DNA of 64,000 nt from Huntiella abstrusa. Its lineage: Eukaryota > Ascomycota > Sordariomycetes > Microascales > Ceratocystidaceae. This document shows positions 45,152-57,200 of the stretch, piece after piece. The position numbers were made by a program, and so were the translations under genes. The stretch is taken from positions 62,001-126,000 of the forward strand of contig JAJNMT010000018.1 of the NCBI GenBank assembly GCA_025685495.1, given 5' to 3'. The notes under the pieces are model-generated. The model had not been told where the DNA came from. It ran no database searches and saw only the letters and a program-made list of their open reading frames with translations. Within the stretch, counting starts at the first letter, position 1. The number at the start of each line of letters is the position of its first letter.

Positions 45152-47543
45152 ATGTGGTCAGTTATACCCAGTGTGCCAGTGCCGTGTCTACTGAGTCTAT
45201 CCCGCTCGGTTTAGCCCGCCTACTAGCCAGCCTTGTCTTTGAGATAGAGTCTCATGGACTCGTATGAACATGTAACTAACTGCTTTCTTGGTGGTTTATA
45301 GTGGTATCTTTGGTTACGTCAACTACCTGGTCGAGAAGGACCGCAAGTACATTCTTGACACTCTTGTCAACGGTAAGTCTAGTCTATCTTGCTGAATGCG
45401 CTGCCCCGATATCATCGAATACGTTTCTAACGGGTTATTCTTTGTGCTACATAGGTCTTTCCCGTCTGGAGTACCGTGGTTACGACTCGGCTGGTCTCGC
45501 TGTCGACGGTGACAAGAAGAACGAGGTCTTTGCCTACAAGGAGGTTGGCAAGGTCGCCAAGCTCAAGCAGCTTATTGATGAGGAGAAGCCCGATCTCACC
45601 AAGGTTTTCGACTCTCACGCCGGTATTGCCCACACTCGCTGGGCTACTCACGGCCCTCCTTCGCGCGTCAACTGCCACCCCCACCGGTAAGATTTCACGA
45701 TACTAGTAACCTTGGTTAGCCATTACTAACTTTTGTGTTACACAGCTCCGACCCCACCTGGGAGTTCTCCATCGTTCACAATGGTATCATCACCAACTAC
45801 AAGGAGTTGAGAACTCTCCTTGAGAGCAAGGGTTTCCCCTTCGAGACTGACACCGACACCGAGTGCATTGCCAAGCTGGCCAAGTACATCTACGACCAGC
45901 ACCCAACCATTGGCTTCACCGATCTGGCCAAGGCCGTCATCCAGGAGCTCGAGGGTGCTTACGGTCTTCTGATCAAGTCCGTCCACTACCCCCACGAGGT
46001 CATCGCTGCTCGCAAGGGTTCTCCTCTCGTTATTGGTGTCAAGACCTCTCGCCGCATGAAGGTTGACTTCGTCGATGTTGAGTACGCCGATGACAACAGA
46101 CCTCTCCCCGCCGAGACTGCCTCCCAGAATGCCGCCATGAAGAAGTCGACTGGCTCGCTTCTCACCCCCGCCGGTCTTCTGGCTTCCCCCGACAAGTCTC
46201 TCCTCCACCGCTCCCAGTCCCGTGCCTTCATGACCGATGATGGTATGCCCATGCCCACCGAGTTCTTCTTGTCTTCGGATCCCTCGGCCATTGTTGAGCA
46301 CACCAAGAAGGTCATGTACCTGGAGGATGACGACATTGCCCACATCCACGAGGGCTCCCTCAACATCCACCGTCTCAAGAAGAACGACGGCTCGTCCAAC
46401 GTTCGTTCCATCCAGACCCTTGAGCTTGAGCTCCAGGAGATCATGAAGGGTAAGTTCGACCACTTCATGCAGAAGGAGATTTTCGAGCAGCCCGAGTCCG
46501 TCATCAACACCATGCGTGGTCGTCTCGACGCTGTTAACAAGACTGTCACCCTTGGTGGTCTCCGTTCTTACATTTCCACTATCCGTCGTTGCCGTCGCAT
46601 CATCTTCATTGCTTGCGGTACTTCTTACCACTCCTGCATGGCTGTTCGTGGTGTCTTCGAGGAGCTTGCTGAGATCCCCATCTCCGTTGAGCTTGCCTCT
46701 GATTTCCTTGATCGTCAGGCTCCAGTCTTCCGTGACGACACTTGCGTGTTCGTCTCTCAGTCTGGTGAGACTGCCGATTCTCTGATGGCTCTCCGTTACT
46801 GCTTGGAGCGTGGTGCCCTGACCGTTGGTATTGTCAACGTTGTCGGTTCTTCCATCTCCCTCCTCACCCACTGCGGTGTCCACGTCAACGCTGGTCCCGA
46901 GATCGGTGTCGCCTCCACCAAGGCTTACACTTCCCAGTTCATCGCCATGGTCATGTTCGCTCTGTCTCTGTCCGAGGACCGCGCGTCCAAGGCCCAGCGT
47001 CGTGAGGAGATCATGGTTGGTCTTTCCAAGATCTCTTCCCAGATCGAGTCTATCCTTACTCAGGATGCCGCCATCAAGGAGCTCTGCTCCCGCGTCTTCA
47101 AGGACCAGAAGTCTCTGCTTCTGCTTGGTCGTGGTTCTCAGTTCTCCACCGCTCTTGAGGGTGCCCTCAAGATCAAGGAGATTTCCTACCTTCACTGCGA
47201 GGCCGTCATGTCTGGTGAGCTGAAGCACGGTGTCTTGGCTCTGGTTGACGAGAACCTCCCCATCATCATGATCCTTACCCGCGACAACCTCTTCAAGAAG
47301 TCACTCAACGCCTACCAGCAGGTTGCCGCCCGTGGCGGTAAGCCCATTGTCATTTGCAACGAGAACGACGAGGAGTTCAAGTCTGGTGACTCGATGAAGA
47401 TTGAGATCCCCCAGACTGTCGATGTCCTCCAGGGTATCCTCAACGTCATTCCTCTCCAGCTTATTGCCTACTGGCTGGCTGTTCTTGAGGGCCTCAACGT
47501 CGACTTCCCTCGTAACCTGGCCAAGTCGGTTACTGTCGAGTAA
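45152..47543 (+). CDS. GFA1: Glutamine:fructose-6-phosphate amidotransferase (GFAT)
   Basis: Four exons: 45152-45156, 45302-45372, 45455-45686 and 45746-47543, encoding 701 residues. The first intron (145 nt, donor GTCAGT) splits codon 2, the cysteine that becomes the N-terminal nucleophile once Met is removed (M-C-GIFGYVNYL). Glutaminase motifs follow: LSRLEYRGYDSAG, HTRWATHG, NCHPH and HNGIITNY. Two SIS sugar-isomerase domains follow, with CGTSYHS, SQSGETADSL and LGRGSQFSTALEGALK; the protein ends NLAKSVTVE. GFAT makes glucosamine-6-phosphate from fructose-6-phosphate and glutamine, the committed step to UDP-GlcNAc and chitin, and is feedback-inhibited by UDP-GlcNAc. Length matches yeast Gfa1 (717). 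Codon use is strongly biased, which also creates a long antisense frame. Confidence 0.97.
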
Positions 47544-48190
47544 GCTTGACGTTTGAGTGTGTTATCTTCCCATGTCTCTTGTTCTTTACGTATCTACCTT
47601 GTCATCTCTGTCTCTGATACCTTGGCATCCATTTGTTGTTTTGTTTGGGTATTGCTTGTTCTTTTTACTACTGGGTTGTGTCAAGACAAGGGCTCTGTAC
47701 TTGTTCTTTTCATGTGTTAATGGTCTTTCCTTGCTGTGTCTTTACGTTTCCGAGTTTGGTCTCTTTTCCCCTCGTGTTTTTAGTCTTGTGTCTTTACATT
47801 TTATAGCGGGATCCTTATTTTTGTCTCTTGTATAACGCTTTAGAGTGGTTGATGTTGGAGTCGAGTTTTCTTGGGTCCTGGCTAGTCAACTGGTCTGATT
47901 GCCTGATCTTGTTCGGTGGAAAAAGAGGCAATTTGTGTTATGTAAATATAAAATATAAACAGTAAACAATCTATTTTGTGTCTCTTTTTTAGTGAGTCGA
48001 TGTCTCTAACTATTTTCGTAGTCAGGAACTACTTTCTGTCGTTCCTAATTGACATGTACTTGTCACTTGCTACTAGTGTCTTGACGTCTCGTTTCATATT
48101 CGTAGCTTCAAAATCTTCAATCATGTATTGTAACATTTCTCATTGACATGGTGTATTAATAAAAAATCATTGACCCTCCTTCTTCCCCAT
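47544..48190. other. Intergenic, GFA1 / PRE4 3' ends
   Basis: A 647-bp T-rich gap between convergent stop codons; mostly 3' untranslated sequence. No gene seen. Confidence 0.5.
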
Positions 48191-49095
48191 TCAAACAGTC
48201 TGGGTACCGTATCCCCGAATACGCTCAGCAAAAGCCCAGCTCTGCTTCTCCAACTGCTCGTCCTCCTTCAGATCAATACCCTCCTTGGTAATTACCGCAA
48301 TCGAGTACTTATCCAATGACCGCGCATCACGGTAGTAGAGAACCTTCATGCACTCCTTGATCACGTGAACAGCCTCCTCCTGTGTCAACTTGGCTGCCGA
48401 CTCCTCATCTGGGGCATACTTGCGCATAATGGGCTGAGCAAGGTGGGCACCGAAACCGGTAGCAAGCGAGGGGGAAGAGTAGGTAGTACCGAGGAGATCC
48501 ACGGCAGCGAGGAAAGGGGCGTCATCGTCGTCGAGACCAGCGACGAGAAGGTGGTTCCAGAGCGGGTTCAACTTGGACCGGCGGGCGTACATGAGCTTGG
48601 AGAGGTAGCGGTAGAGACTGCTGGCGGTCATGGCACTGGCGGTGCTGTAGCGTGTGTCGATGTCGAGGGAGTTTAGGTGACGATCGAGATATTGCATGTC
48701 GGAGACGTCGCCGCCAAAGCCGACGACGGAGGTGTTGGCGAAGGGGCGGAGACGCTTGACGTTGGTGAAGCGGGCGAGGGACCCGTACGAGGCTGGATGG
48801 GGTTAGTGGGGGTCAGACGGGACGGGGTAGAGAGGGAGCGTGGCTTACCCAGGTTGTCGGCGGCGATGACTACGCCCTTGTCGAACTTGATGGCAATCAC
48901 CGAGGTACCGGTGACAATGGGGCTCTGGGTGGCCTGCTTGGGGCCGTTGTGGAGGTGCGAGGCATCGTAGGCGCCGTAGACGTCATCTCTGGGCTAGATG
49001 GGGGGGGCCGGTGTTAGTTGGGAATGTCCGGGATGGCGGGGTGTTGCGGTTGCGCGGAGACTTACTCTACCCCAGGCTTGAGGACGGTGATCCAT
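48191..49095 (-). CDS. PRE4: 20S proteasome beta-7 subunit (Pre4, PSMB4 orthologue)
   Basis: Three exons: 49095-49066, 48993-48849 and 48792-48191 (introns 72 and 56 nt), encoding 258 residues. A propeptide of about 38 residues ends in TQSPIVTGTSV, as in Pre4/PSMB4. The core shows FDKGVVIAADNLASYGSLARF, VVGFGGDVSDMQYL and NHLLVAGLDDDDAPFLAAVDLLG. Beta-7 is a non-catalytic subunit whose C-terminal tail clamps the two half-proteasomes together. The extended C-terminus (EEQLEKQSWAFAERIRGYGTQTV region) is consistent with that role. Confidence 0.95.
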
Positions 49096-50363
49096 TGTAG
49101 TGTGTGGAGAGACTGGGTTGGTTGAAGGGTATCAAATGGGGACGACAATGGCCGTAAGTAATGGGTGAATTAGCGATTGATGACGTTGCGATGTACTGGC
49201 GCTGGTCGCAAGGTAAGGCTACTACTGGTGTTACGAGGTTTTGGTCCAGAGCTATGCTCGTTCAGAGGCTTATCGCTGATAAATGCAGGGTGGTGGTGGC
49301 CTATAGCTTTCGCGTTCCAATGCTGCCTTCGCTGGGTTACGCTGGTCGTTGGAGCTTGGGTGTAGCTTGGGTAGTGGGGTTCGGCTTGGAGTGCTGACGG
49401 GTGACAGCAGGTGGTTATCGGATGACAGGATTAGAGCTTACTGGGCTTGTCTTGGATAGGCAAGCTTCAGGTGGAAGACAGACAGACAGGATTGTAAATA
49501 GCTGCGTGGCACAGGATTTAATGCTCATGTAATTTGTTTACTTAGAGAGACATCAATCCGCATTGGGAGATCCCTTTGATCACGAGTTATTGTTGGGCAT
49601 GTGATTGGTAGCGAATCGTCTCTTATTAAGGGATACATCGGCATCCTTCTTATCCTCAGATACTTCTATATAACGCTTCATAATGCTATCTGACAATACG
49701 TGTGTATGTATGTATGTACATTACCATGGACATATGTAGGACTCCGTAGTGATTTTGATGTGTGACATAGAAACAGCAACTACCCACGTTAGCACATGCA
49801 GACTTCGGCCAAAAAAACAACAGACGGGAAAGTGTGACCAGCCTACATATGTTCTTCCCTTCCTCCCTTTGGACTAGGCATCTATCCCATATATTGCTTG
49901 CGGGGAAAGAAGTATCTGATAAAACTAAACTTATCTTCCTTTTTTTTTCACAGCCGGCCACGATAGCCATCAAACCATCACCAAAATCATCGCCGAAGTC
50001 GACTGGTCTGTTTTCGCTACCATACGATAAAGGTGAAACCTACACTACACTGTTGTGTCAACTCTTGTAAGTATTTCCTCAACAGGCCCTGAATGAAACT
50101 CTAGCACACAGATGCGTGCCGACAGTTGCACTGCACGCACCTAGTTACGCCCTCAGGCTGGCTCGTCAGACGCTCGCCCCGCTTTACCAATTCATAACCC
50201 CAGTTTGTTCAGTCAGGTTAATGGTCACGACTGATCCACAATTTCGTTGCCGGCAAACCACGTTGGAATCCTCACATCTTTGAACCCATAATTTCCATGC
50301 CAGACTTTTAACTAACCGTCATCCGGAACTCCAGTCCTACATCACCACCCCGATCCACCCAAA
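49096..50363. promoter_or_regulatory. Divergent intergenic region, PRE4 / HMG-box gene
   Basis: A 1.27-kb gap with no supported gene. It contains tandem TGTA/TATG repeats ending in TATGTACA (49713-49720) and a TATATAA-like stretch near 49669. Confidence 0.5.
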
Positions 50364-51336
50364 ATGCTCAACGTTGTCGTACGTCGCGCAGTCGTCAATG
50401 GCTCGCGGCTCGCCGCTCTGCCCATCCGCTCGGCCGTCGTGCCCGTCAGCCGCGCCGCTCTCATCCACACCACCTCGGCTCTGAACGCCGCCGTTAAGGG
50501 CAAGAAGCCCGCTGCTGCGAAGAAGCCCGCTGCTAAGAAGCCCGCTGCTAAGAAGCCTGCCGCCAAGAAGCCCGCTGTCAAGGCTAAGAAGGCGGTTAAG
50601 AAGAAGGCGGTTAAGGCCGTGAAGAAGACGGTTAAGAAGAAGAAGGCGGTCAAGAAGGTTATTAAGAAGGCTCCCAAGAAGAAGGTTTTGACTCCTGAGC
50701 AGAAGGAGAAGGCTCTTGTCAAGAAGCTCAAGGAGACTGCTCAGCTGAAGGATTTCCCCAAGACCCGCGCCGCTCAGCCGCGCATGGTGTTTGCTAGTGA
50801 CTACCTCAAGAAGATCAGCGCTGCCGGCTGGGATACTAGCAAGATGGGTGAATACGTCAGAGAAACTTCCAAGGCGTGGGCTGCTCTGAGCCCCGCCGAG
50901 GCCGAGGTAGGTTATATTTTGACTACCCTTTAACGTGGTAAGGTACTAACAATCCCATTAGACCTATGTTAAGCGTTCTGCTGCTCTGAAGGCTCAAGTT
51001 GAGAAGGAAATGGCCGAGTGGATCAACAGCAGATCTGTCCAGGAGATCATCGACATCAACCTGGCCCGTCGTGCCCTTATCCGCCGTCAAATCAAGACTG
51101 CCCGTACCGCTCCCATTGTGGTTGACCCCCGTGTCCCCAAGCGTCCTATGACTGGTTTCCTTGCGTGGTCACAGACTCAGCGTGACCCTAACTCTCCTGT
51201 CTCGATTACCGAGTTCTCCAAGACTTCGGCTTCCAAGTGGAAGGCTCTGCCGGCTGCTGAGAAGAAGGTGTTTGAGGATGCCTACAAGGCGCAGAAGAAG
51301 GCGTGGGATGAGAAGATGGCGGCTCTTAAGGCTTAG
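50364..51336 (+). CDS. Mitochondrial HMG-box DNA-packaging protein with H1-like repeats
   Basis: Two exons, 50364-50906 and 50962-51336, with a 55-nt intron, encoding 305 residues. The N-terminus MLNVVVRRAVVNGSRLAAL...ALIHTTSAL is a clear mitochondrial targeting sequence with likely processing after HTTSA. Residues 45-107 are almost only Lys, Ala, Pro and Val, with five near-identical KKPAA units, like the tail of histone H1. A first, divergent HMG box follows at about 135-205 (VFASDYLKKISAAG, WAALSPAEAETY) and a typical second one at about 235-300 (PKRPMTGFLAWSQTQR, KWKALPAAEKKVFEDAYKAQKKAW). Two HMG boxes plus import signal indicate an Abf2/TFAM-like protein that compacts mitochondrial DNA. 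The H1-like insert is not present in yeast Abf2. Confidence 0.85.
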
Positions 51337-51454
51337 ATTTTGTGAGTATTATTGAGTCATTTGTAGCGATAGTCTTTGTATGATGGGATTTTGTTTTCAC
51401 TACATGTTTATTTTTTAAAGATGATTTGTGGTACGTTAATGTCTAAGTCTTGTA

Positions 51455-54200
51455 TTACTCTATAATGAAGCCACCGCCCCCATCCATGTCGTCATCATCA
51501 TCTATAATGAAACCCCCACCTTCCTCTTCGTCACCAGAGAAACTCATGTCATGAACCCATCCCGCTTGTTCCTCCTCATCCGGCCCCGCATTTCCTGTCT
51601 CCGCCCAAGCTGGTCTCCCCGGTTCCTTCCCCGCCTGTTCCCTCGCAAGTGCCAACTGTCTATCCTCAAGACGTTCCCTCGCCAATCTCTCCTCTCCTTG
51701 GTAATCTACACCCTGCCAGATACGCTGTCGAATACGTAAACCCATGAGCATCCTAGCCCAAGCTTTCAAGAGGAACTTGCGTTTTCTTTCCTCGGCTACT
51801 TGGTCTGCTAGGCACTCGAGACCGCGGATGGTAGCGTAGGTTGCTTCGGCGTGTTCGGTGCATATTACGGCGCCTTTGAGCACGGCGGTGCCGTGACGGC
51901 CTTTGAATTGGAAGGATGTTACGGCGGGACTGTAGGATATGGAGAGGATTTGGGCGGCTTTGGAGGCGAGGGGGTGTGGGATGTAGGTGGCTCCTTGGGG
52001 GACCATGGAGGGGGTGTAGATTTCTAGGTTGCCGAATTTGTTGCGGGGGACGATCCCGTCGATGACTGGGGGGTGACGGAAGGGATCTGTTTGTTCTTCG
52101 GTGTATACGCTGGTTACGATGGGTGTATCGGGGACGTCGCCATCACGAAGATTCCTGCGAGGTCGTGAAGTTAGACACTTGGATGGATACTCGGACGCGC
52201 GAACCTGTCTGCCTAGACGAAACCATTTCTCTCGACTATGGACTTGGCGGATGGCAGACCGTGGATAAACCCGTTCCAACGGGGCCGTTTTCCCCGCACG
52301 TACGGTTCCACAGGGTCGAGCATCGGGTGAAAGAACCTGGTTACGACGGATGTGTCTAGGAAGTATAAAGTCCGGATGGTTTCTGAAATCAGATATGTTA
52401 CTTGGCATTGGTTCTCGGGCAAGACAATCTTTTAGATCCTGGTCCTCGGCGAGTGATAACTTTGAAGGACGAGGACGCGGAGAGGCGTAGAGACGGAGGA
52501 CTCTATTCCACCATTCGGTGCCATCTTTGGCGCCGGTTTCGATGCGTAACTTGCGGGTTTTGGCTTTGTAGCGTTTGGTGTACCGGGGTGTTACGTCGCG
52601 TGCTGTCCCGTTAGGATTGAACGCTATTACGTAGGTGAGCAGGTTTTGGGTATCACTTAAAGCCGGTTCGAGACTTTTCGTCTTTGCGAATGAGTTGGTT
52701 GCTAGAGGGTCGGCGGGTATCCATTTGGAACTGGCTTTGTCTAGGACTTCCACCCAGAATACCGGCTGAGGACTCTCTTTGATTGGTTGTGGCGGGGGCG
52801 GTGGGGGTGCCACTGCCGGTCCGGAAGCCGGTCCAGAAGCTTCTCTGGCCTGCCTCGCAGCTAACGCTCTACGTCTCATCGCGGCAAGACCAGTATCGGG
52901 TTCTTCTTGTTTATATAAATCAAAGGCCCGCCGCTTTTTCTCCGCCATCTCTGCTTTGCGCTTTTGCGCCTTGGTTTGAGATTTGGCCTTGTTGATGGCC
53001 ATGGAGGGGCCGCTGGTGCCGAATGGGAGGACTTGGAGGGAGCAGACTAGACGGGTTCGGATTCCTGCGGCGCGGAGGAGAGCACAGTATAATTGGGCGC
53101 CGACATCACGGGAACCACTCATTTTCTCGGCACAGGTGATGAACTTTTTTATGTTGGAACATGAGTCCATGTCCTTTGGGACTTGGTACTATTCAGTGTT
53201 AGTCTCATTAGGTTCTCATGATAAATGCTCGAAAGGAACTCACGTTTTCTAAATCCTCCTCTGATGCCGCCCAGAGAGCTCTCTTCATTCCTTGTTCCGT
53301 CTTCTTCCACTTGATCCGCCACATCTTTCCAGTCATATCAAGCCCACGCTTGATCGACTCTGTCTGCGCAAACTCAATAAGCGTCTTATTCGGGCATAGG
53401 TAGTCCCGGGCTCTCTTATTCAGATGCTTCTTCAAGAGCTTTTGAACCTTCTCATCATTGCACCATTCATTGCGTATGGAGCAATGCTTCAACAGACATA
53501 GTATATGCATTTGGTGAGCCGTCAACCGATGTGCTTTTTGCTCCTTGGTCAAAGGCTTCTTCTTGCTTCTGATAGTAGGGTGGGCCGGCTTGTTCATAGC
53601 CTCATTTTGCGCCGTAAGATTGAGACTTATAACTTCCGGTTCATTGGGAGTAATAGCCTGTGTGAGATTCTCAACATCGATATTGTCAAAGTTGACTTCA
53701 ACCGCCACATTGTCGTCATCATCATCCGACTCCTCCGAACCAGAAGAATCATCGTCACTCTCCCTCTCAATAGTCTGAAGCACGGCCTTCGGAAGACTGA
53801 CATCTTCAAAAGTCTCATCCTCCTCGTCTGATAGGCTCAAAGTGAAATGGGACGATTTCTTTGGTCGTGGGGGGAAAGAAGGCCCATTAATACGCGCAAC
53901 CTTTGTCGCCGGTTTTCTCGGTGACTGATTTCTCGTCGGCGCCTTCGAAGGTTGTGGCACACTGGCAGATTCCTGTGCACTTGATGGACCCGTTTGCGGC
54001 TTTCCATCTGTCGGTGTGTCGGCCCTCCGCCGTTTCACCGGCCTTTTCAACCGTCTTTCGGGGACCTCGACAGCCACATCCTGTAGCATTTCAAGGTAGA
54101 TATCTGCGGGCGCATCATTGACCAGTTCATTCCTTGCCCTTTCAGCTTCTGCCTTCTTGGCCGTCGAGTTCCTAGTCGATCGTCGCAATGGCGGTGCCAT
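51455..54200 (-). CDS. RAD4: DNA damage recognition protein Rad4 (XPC orthologue)
   Basis: Two exons, 54200-53244 and 53188-51455, with a 55-nt intron (GTGAGT, ACTAAC, TAG), encoding 896 residues. The N-terminus is basic with Ser/Pro stretches, then an acidic string DEEDETFEDV at 125-134. The transglutaminase-like domain runs from about 215 to 500 (TAHQMHILCLLKHCSIRNEWCND; GAQLYCALLRAAGIRTRLVCSLQVLPF; VFWVEVLDKASSKWIPADP). Beta-hairpin domains 1-3 cover about 580-790 (FRNHPDFILPRHIRRNQVL; FGNLEIYTPSMVPQGA; GRHGTAVLKGAVICTEH). Rad4 with Rad23 finds distorted DNA and starts nucleotide excision repair. A possible internal intron (52155-52204, 50 nt) is rejected because removing it shifts the conserved frame. 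The tail is acidic with repeated GGGFII. Confidence 0.96.
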
Positions 54201-57200
54201 AATGAATGACTTTTGGGGATGATTTGGTTTAATGATTTAAGACGTTTACAAAACGGAGATGCTGCTAGAAAATCACATTTTTTCCTAGCCATAAAGGAGT
54301 TTTTTTTCTTTTACCCAGAGGGATACTAGGCAGTAACGGGTTCGTGCCGTCTTTAGACGTCATTGAAGATTTATCTCCGTTGAACGCCTAGTATCCGCGT
54401 TGTCACGTGCCCGCTTCGGGACGCCGGATGATTGATATAAGGGTTGTTTGTTGTAAATAGGGTTATGTGGCCACTCTGACTTTTGTTGATCAGTGATCAA
54501 CCCAAATCCAAACAACCAACTCAAATATCTTACCTTATCTACTTGGCACGGAGATATTCTCTCTATCGGCCTTACGGGTGCCTATTTCACGTGTCAACTT
54601 CTCAAAAAGCGGTCAATTATATGGCCACTTATAGGGTCAACACATGTTACAGGGTTACACGTACTATCATCAATGGATTTACAGAATCCTTTCTTGACCG
54701 CCTTGCCTTTCTCTCCAAAGCGATTAAAACCCTACTCAACCAGAGAAATCACAAGTCGTTGCGGCCCAATGCAAACGGCGGTCAAGTCATAGATATCGTC
54801 GACGTTTAAGCGAGTCCAGTGCGTGAATACAAAACTGCCACATGGGGCAAACATGTATTGACAGGTCTGATTACCCATTACACATCTTAACCCACAAACA
54901 TAGTAATACACGAATACACGGGATAGGGAAAGCTCCTGGCCTGGGCCAGGGGAAACCGGCATGCATGTCGTCACCTATGAGGATTTTTAGTTCATAGATT
55001 GCCATATCGAGGGCAGGGCTTACAGACAGACTGTACATATGTATGTATGGGAAAGCCACCAACTGTGTATAACAATTCATGTGTAAGCTTGGTATATGTG
55101 CCGAATTATGATGAGTCACCATGACACTTGCCTTTAATAACATATACACCGAAACTAAAAGATTCAGCCCCCATTTTCAAGCCGGCCATTGTCTGCGCAT
55201 AAAGCGCCTTGTAATTCCCAAGATGCCGTCCTGATTTCCTATTTCGTACACATGGTTGCACCGATCCTTGGGCCTAGACGCTGACGGAATACATGCGACT
55301 TTCTGTTTTTTGAATTAGCGACCAAGTGTGTGCAGTGCAAGACCAGTAGAATGCGAAAGAGGGTATCTGATAACGGGACATTGCCAGCTGGCTCATCTGC
55401 AGTGTGATTTTCATGACGGAGTTTGAACTGAGATAGTGAGTAGTCGTCGTCATGAGTCAACATGAGCTGCCTGGCTACTTACGGAATTGGCCGCCCAAAA
55501 CGACTCACCGGTGTATGACTGACATTGGTGATTCTGTTTACAGAGATCCTATCGATCCTATTGCGACATTTCCAGCTGCTGCACATTAGAGTGCACGGCA
55601 TTTGATTCGTGATTGTTGGTCCGGCAACTTTGTATTGCGCCATGTTCTACGGAGGACCTGGTTAGGTTTGTAGACCCTGGGAAACACAATTGGTTACAGA
55701 ATTAGACTGTGACTCTGTCGGAAGAACCGGGTTTTACACTAGAAATGCGCTTGGTTGTAGATAGACCAGGCCTTTCCCGAAACCGTATAGTAAAGTGAAG
55801 GCCTGATTAGGTCCGATTCCGCAGGAGATCGAGGTAGGTTATAGGCTGTGGCAACTTTCGGAGCAAGTGGTTCATAAAAGGCATGTACATACATATGTAC
55901 ATACGTACATTTGAACATTATAGATTTATATGTTGTAATCTGCAGATTTCCTTTTTTTGTCAGCCTCGCCTAGATTTATCCCATTCATCGAACCAAAGAG
56001 GTGTCGTAAGCCAGCCTCTCTATAAAAGTACTCGCAAAATCACATCATATTCTGTCGTCATTGTCTATGTACAATTGCCGACTGTGAATTAAACACTAGC
56101 CTTAATTGAAATCCTAATTCTTCTTGTCGATAACCTGCCAGCTTCCCCGCTAACACAGATTTGGATATTGGCACGCGCCGCCCACTATAGACCTCCTGGT
56201 CTTGCCCCAAAATCCTAAAGACAAGGCCATCAGTTCCCCGACTTTCCCTACGACTTGTTCCGGGGCCTGTTACTCGCTTCAAGCTGCAGCTGCATTGGCA
56301 TGAGTGAGAACGAGCAATTGGAGTAAATTGTCGTCGATGCTCTATTTGGCGGCTACTCTGGCTCTCTCTCTCTCTCTTGTGCATGATCTGGACAGACCCC
56401 TTATCGTAGTTCTCACCCCTTGATAACGAACTAAGCTAGTACTGCCCTGTTTCCTCAAATTCACCTACCTGTCTGCTTTGGATTCGTTGTCGATAGACTT
56501 TCTGCTTGGATTAGCCGCATGCCGTTCATCACACATTAGACCCGGGGAACCGAAGGGCGTCAGAAGCCTAGAAGAAGCTTGGCAGACTACCCTTTTGTAC
56601 GTGGCTAAACGGGACGTAGACAAGCGGCGTTATGTTCTCGTGTATCCCGCGGACAGCAAGTACTACATGCATATACAACATATATGCAGTTTGCTTTTCT
56701 ACTTGACCAATCCGCTTCATTCTCATAGCGTCGTTCATATGCTTCTTCACATTTGTATGTAAATATGTCTAAAGGCTTCAAATGTTAAGGTGAATTCCAG
56801 GTGTCCATCACCCCGTTCAGTCGGACCAAAACGGAAACGAACAAGGCGCATCTTCCTGCAGGTCTAGTGTCTAGTTCGAAGCTTTGCGACAAAGACCCCC
56901 AAGAATAAGAACAAGTGACAGGAGAAGATAAAGCCGCCGGGCTGTCTGTCTCTGCACAGCCAGTCAGTATCCGTATCGGGAAAAGGGAGCCTGGCTCACG
57001 ATTCCTGCTGGTGTCCGTTATCTGAACACTCGCAAGGTTCGAACCAGAACACCTTTTTTTTCCCGCCCGTTGACGTTGGCCTGGTGAGTCTGTCACGAGC
57101 CGTTTAGTGTAGCTTGTTAGTGAGGGCCCTGAAGGCACCTTGACCTTTGCGACACTCCCAAGAATACAATGAAAGACACACGGACCACTGTTTAAAGGCG

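Noticed and set aside
45738..47228. 496-codon open frame antisense to GFA1
   Set aside because: It lies exactly within the highly biased GFA1 coding exon; C-ending codons remove stops in this antisense frame. No domain is visible.
52155..52204. Possible 50-nt intron in RAD4 with CTAAC and CAG
   Set aside because: Its removal would shift the frame, while conserved Rad4 sequence continues in the same frame on both sides.
57034..57060. GGTTCGAACC followed by a T-run, resembling a tRNA B box and terminator
   Set aside because: Neither strand forms a T stem or a full cloverleaf around it.
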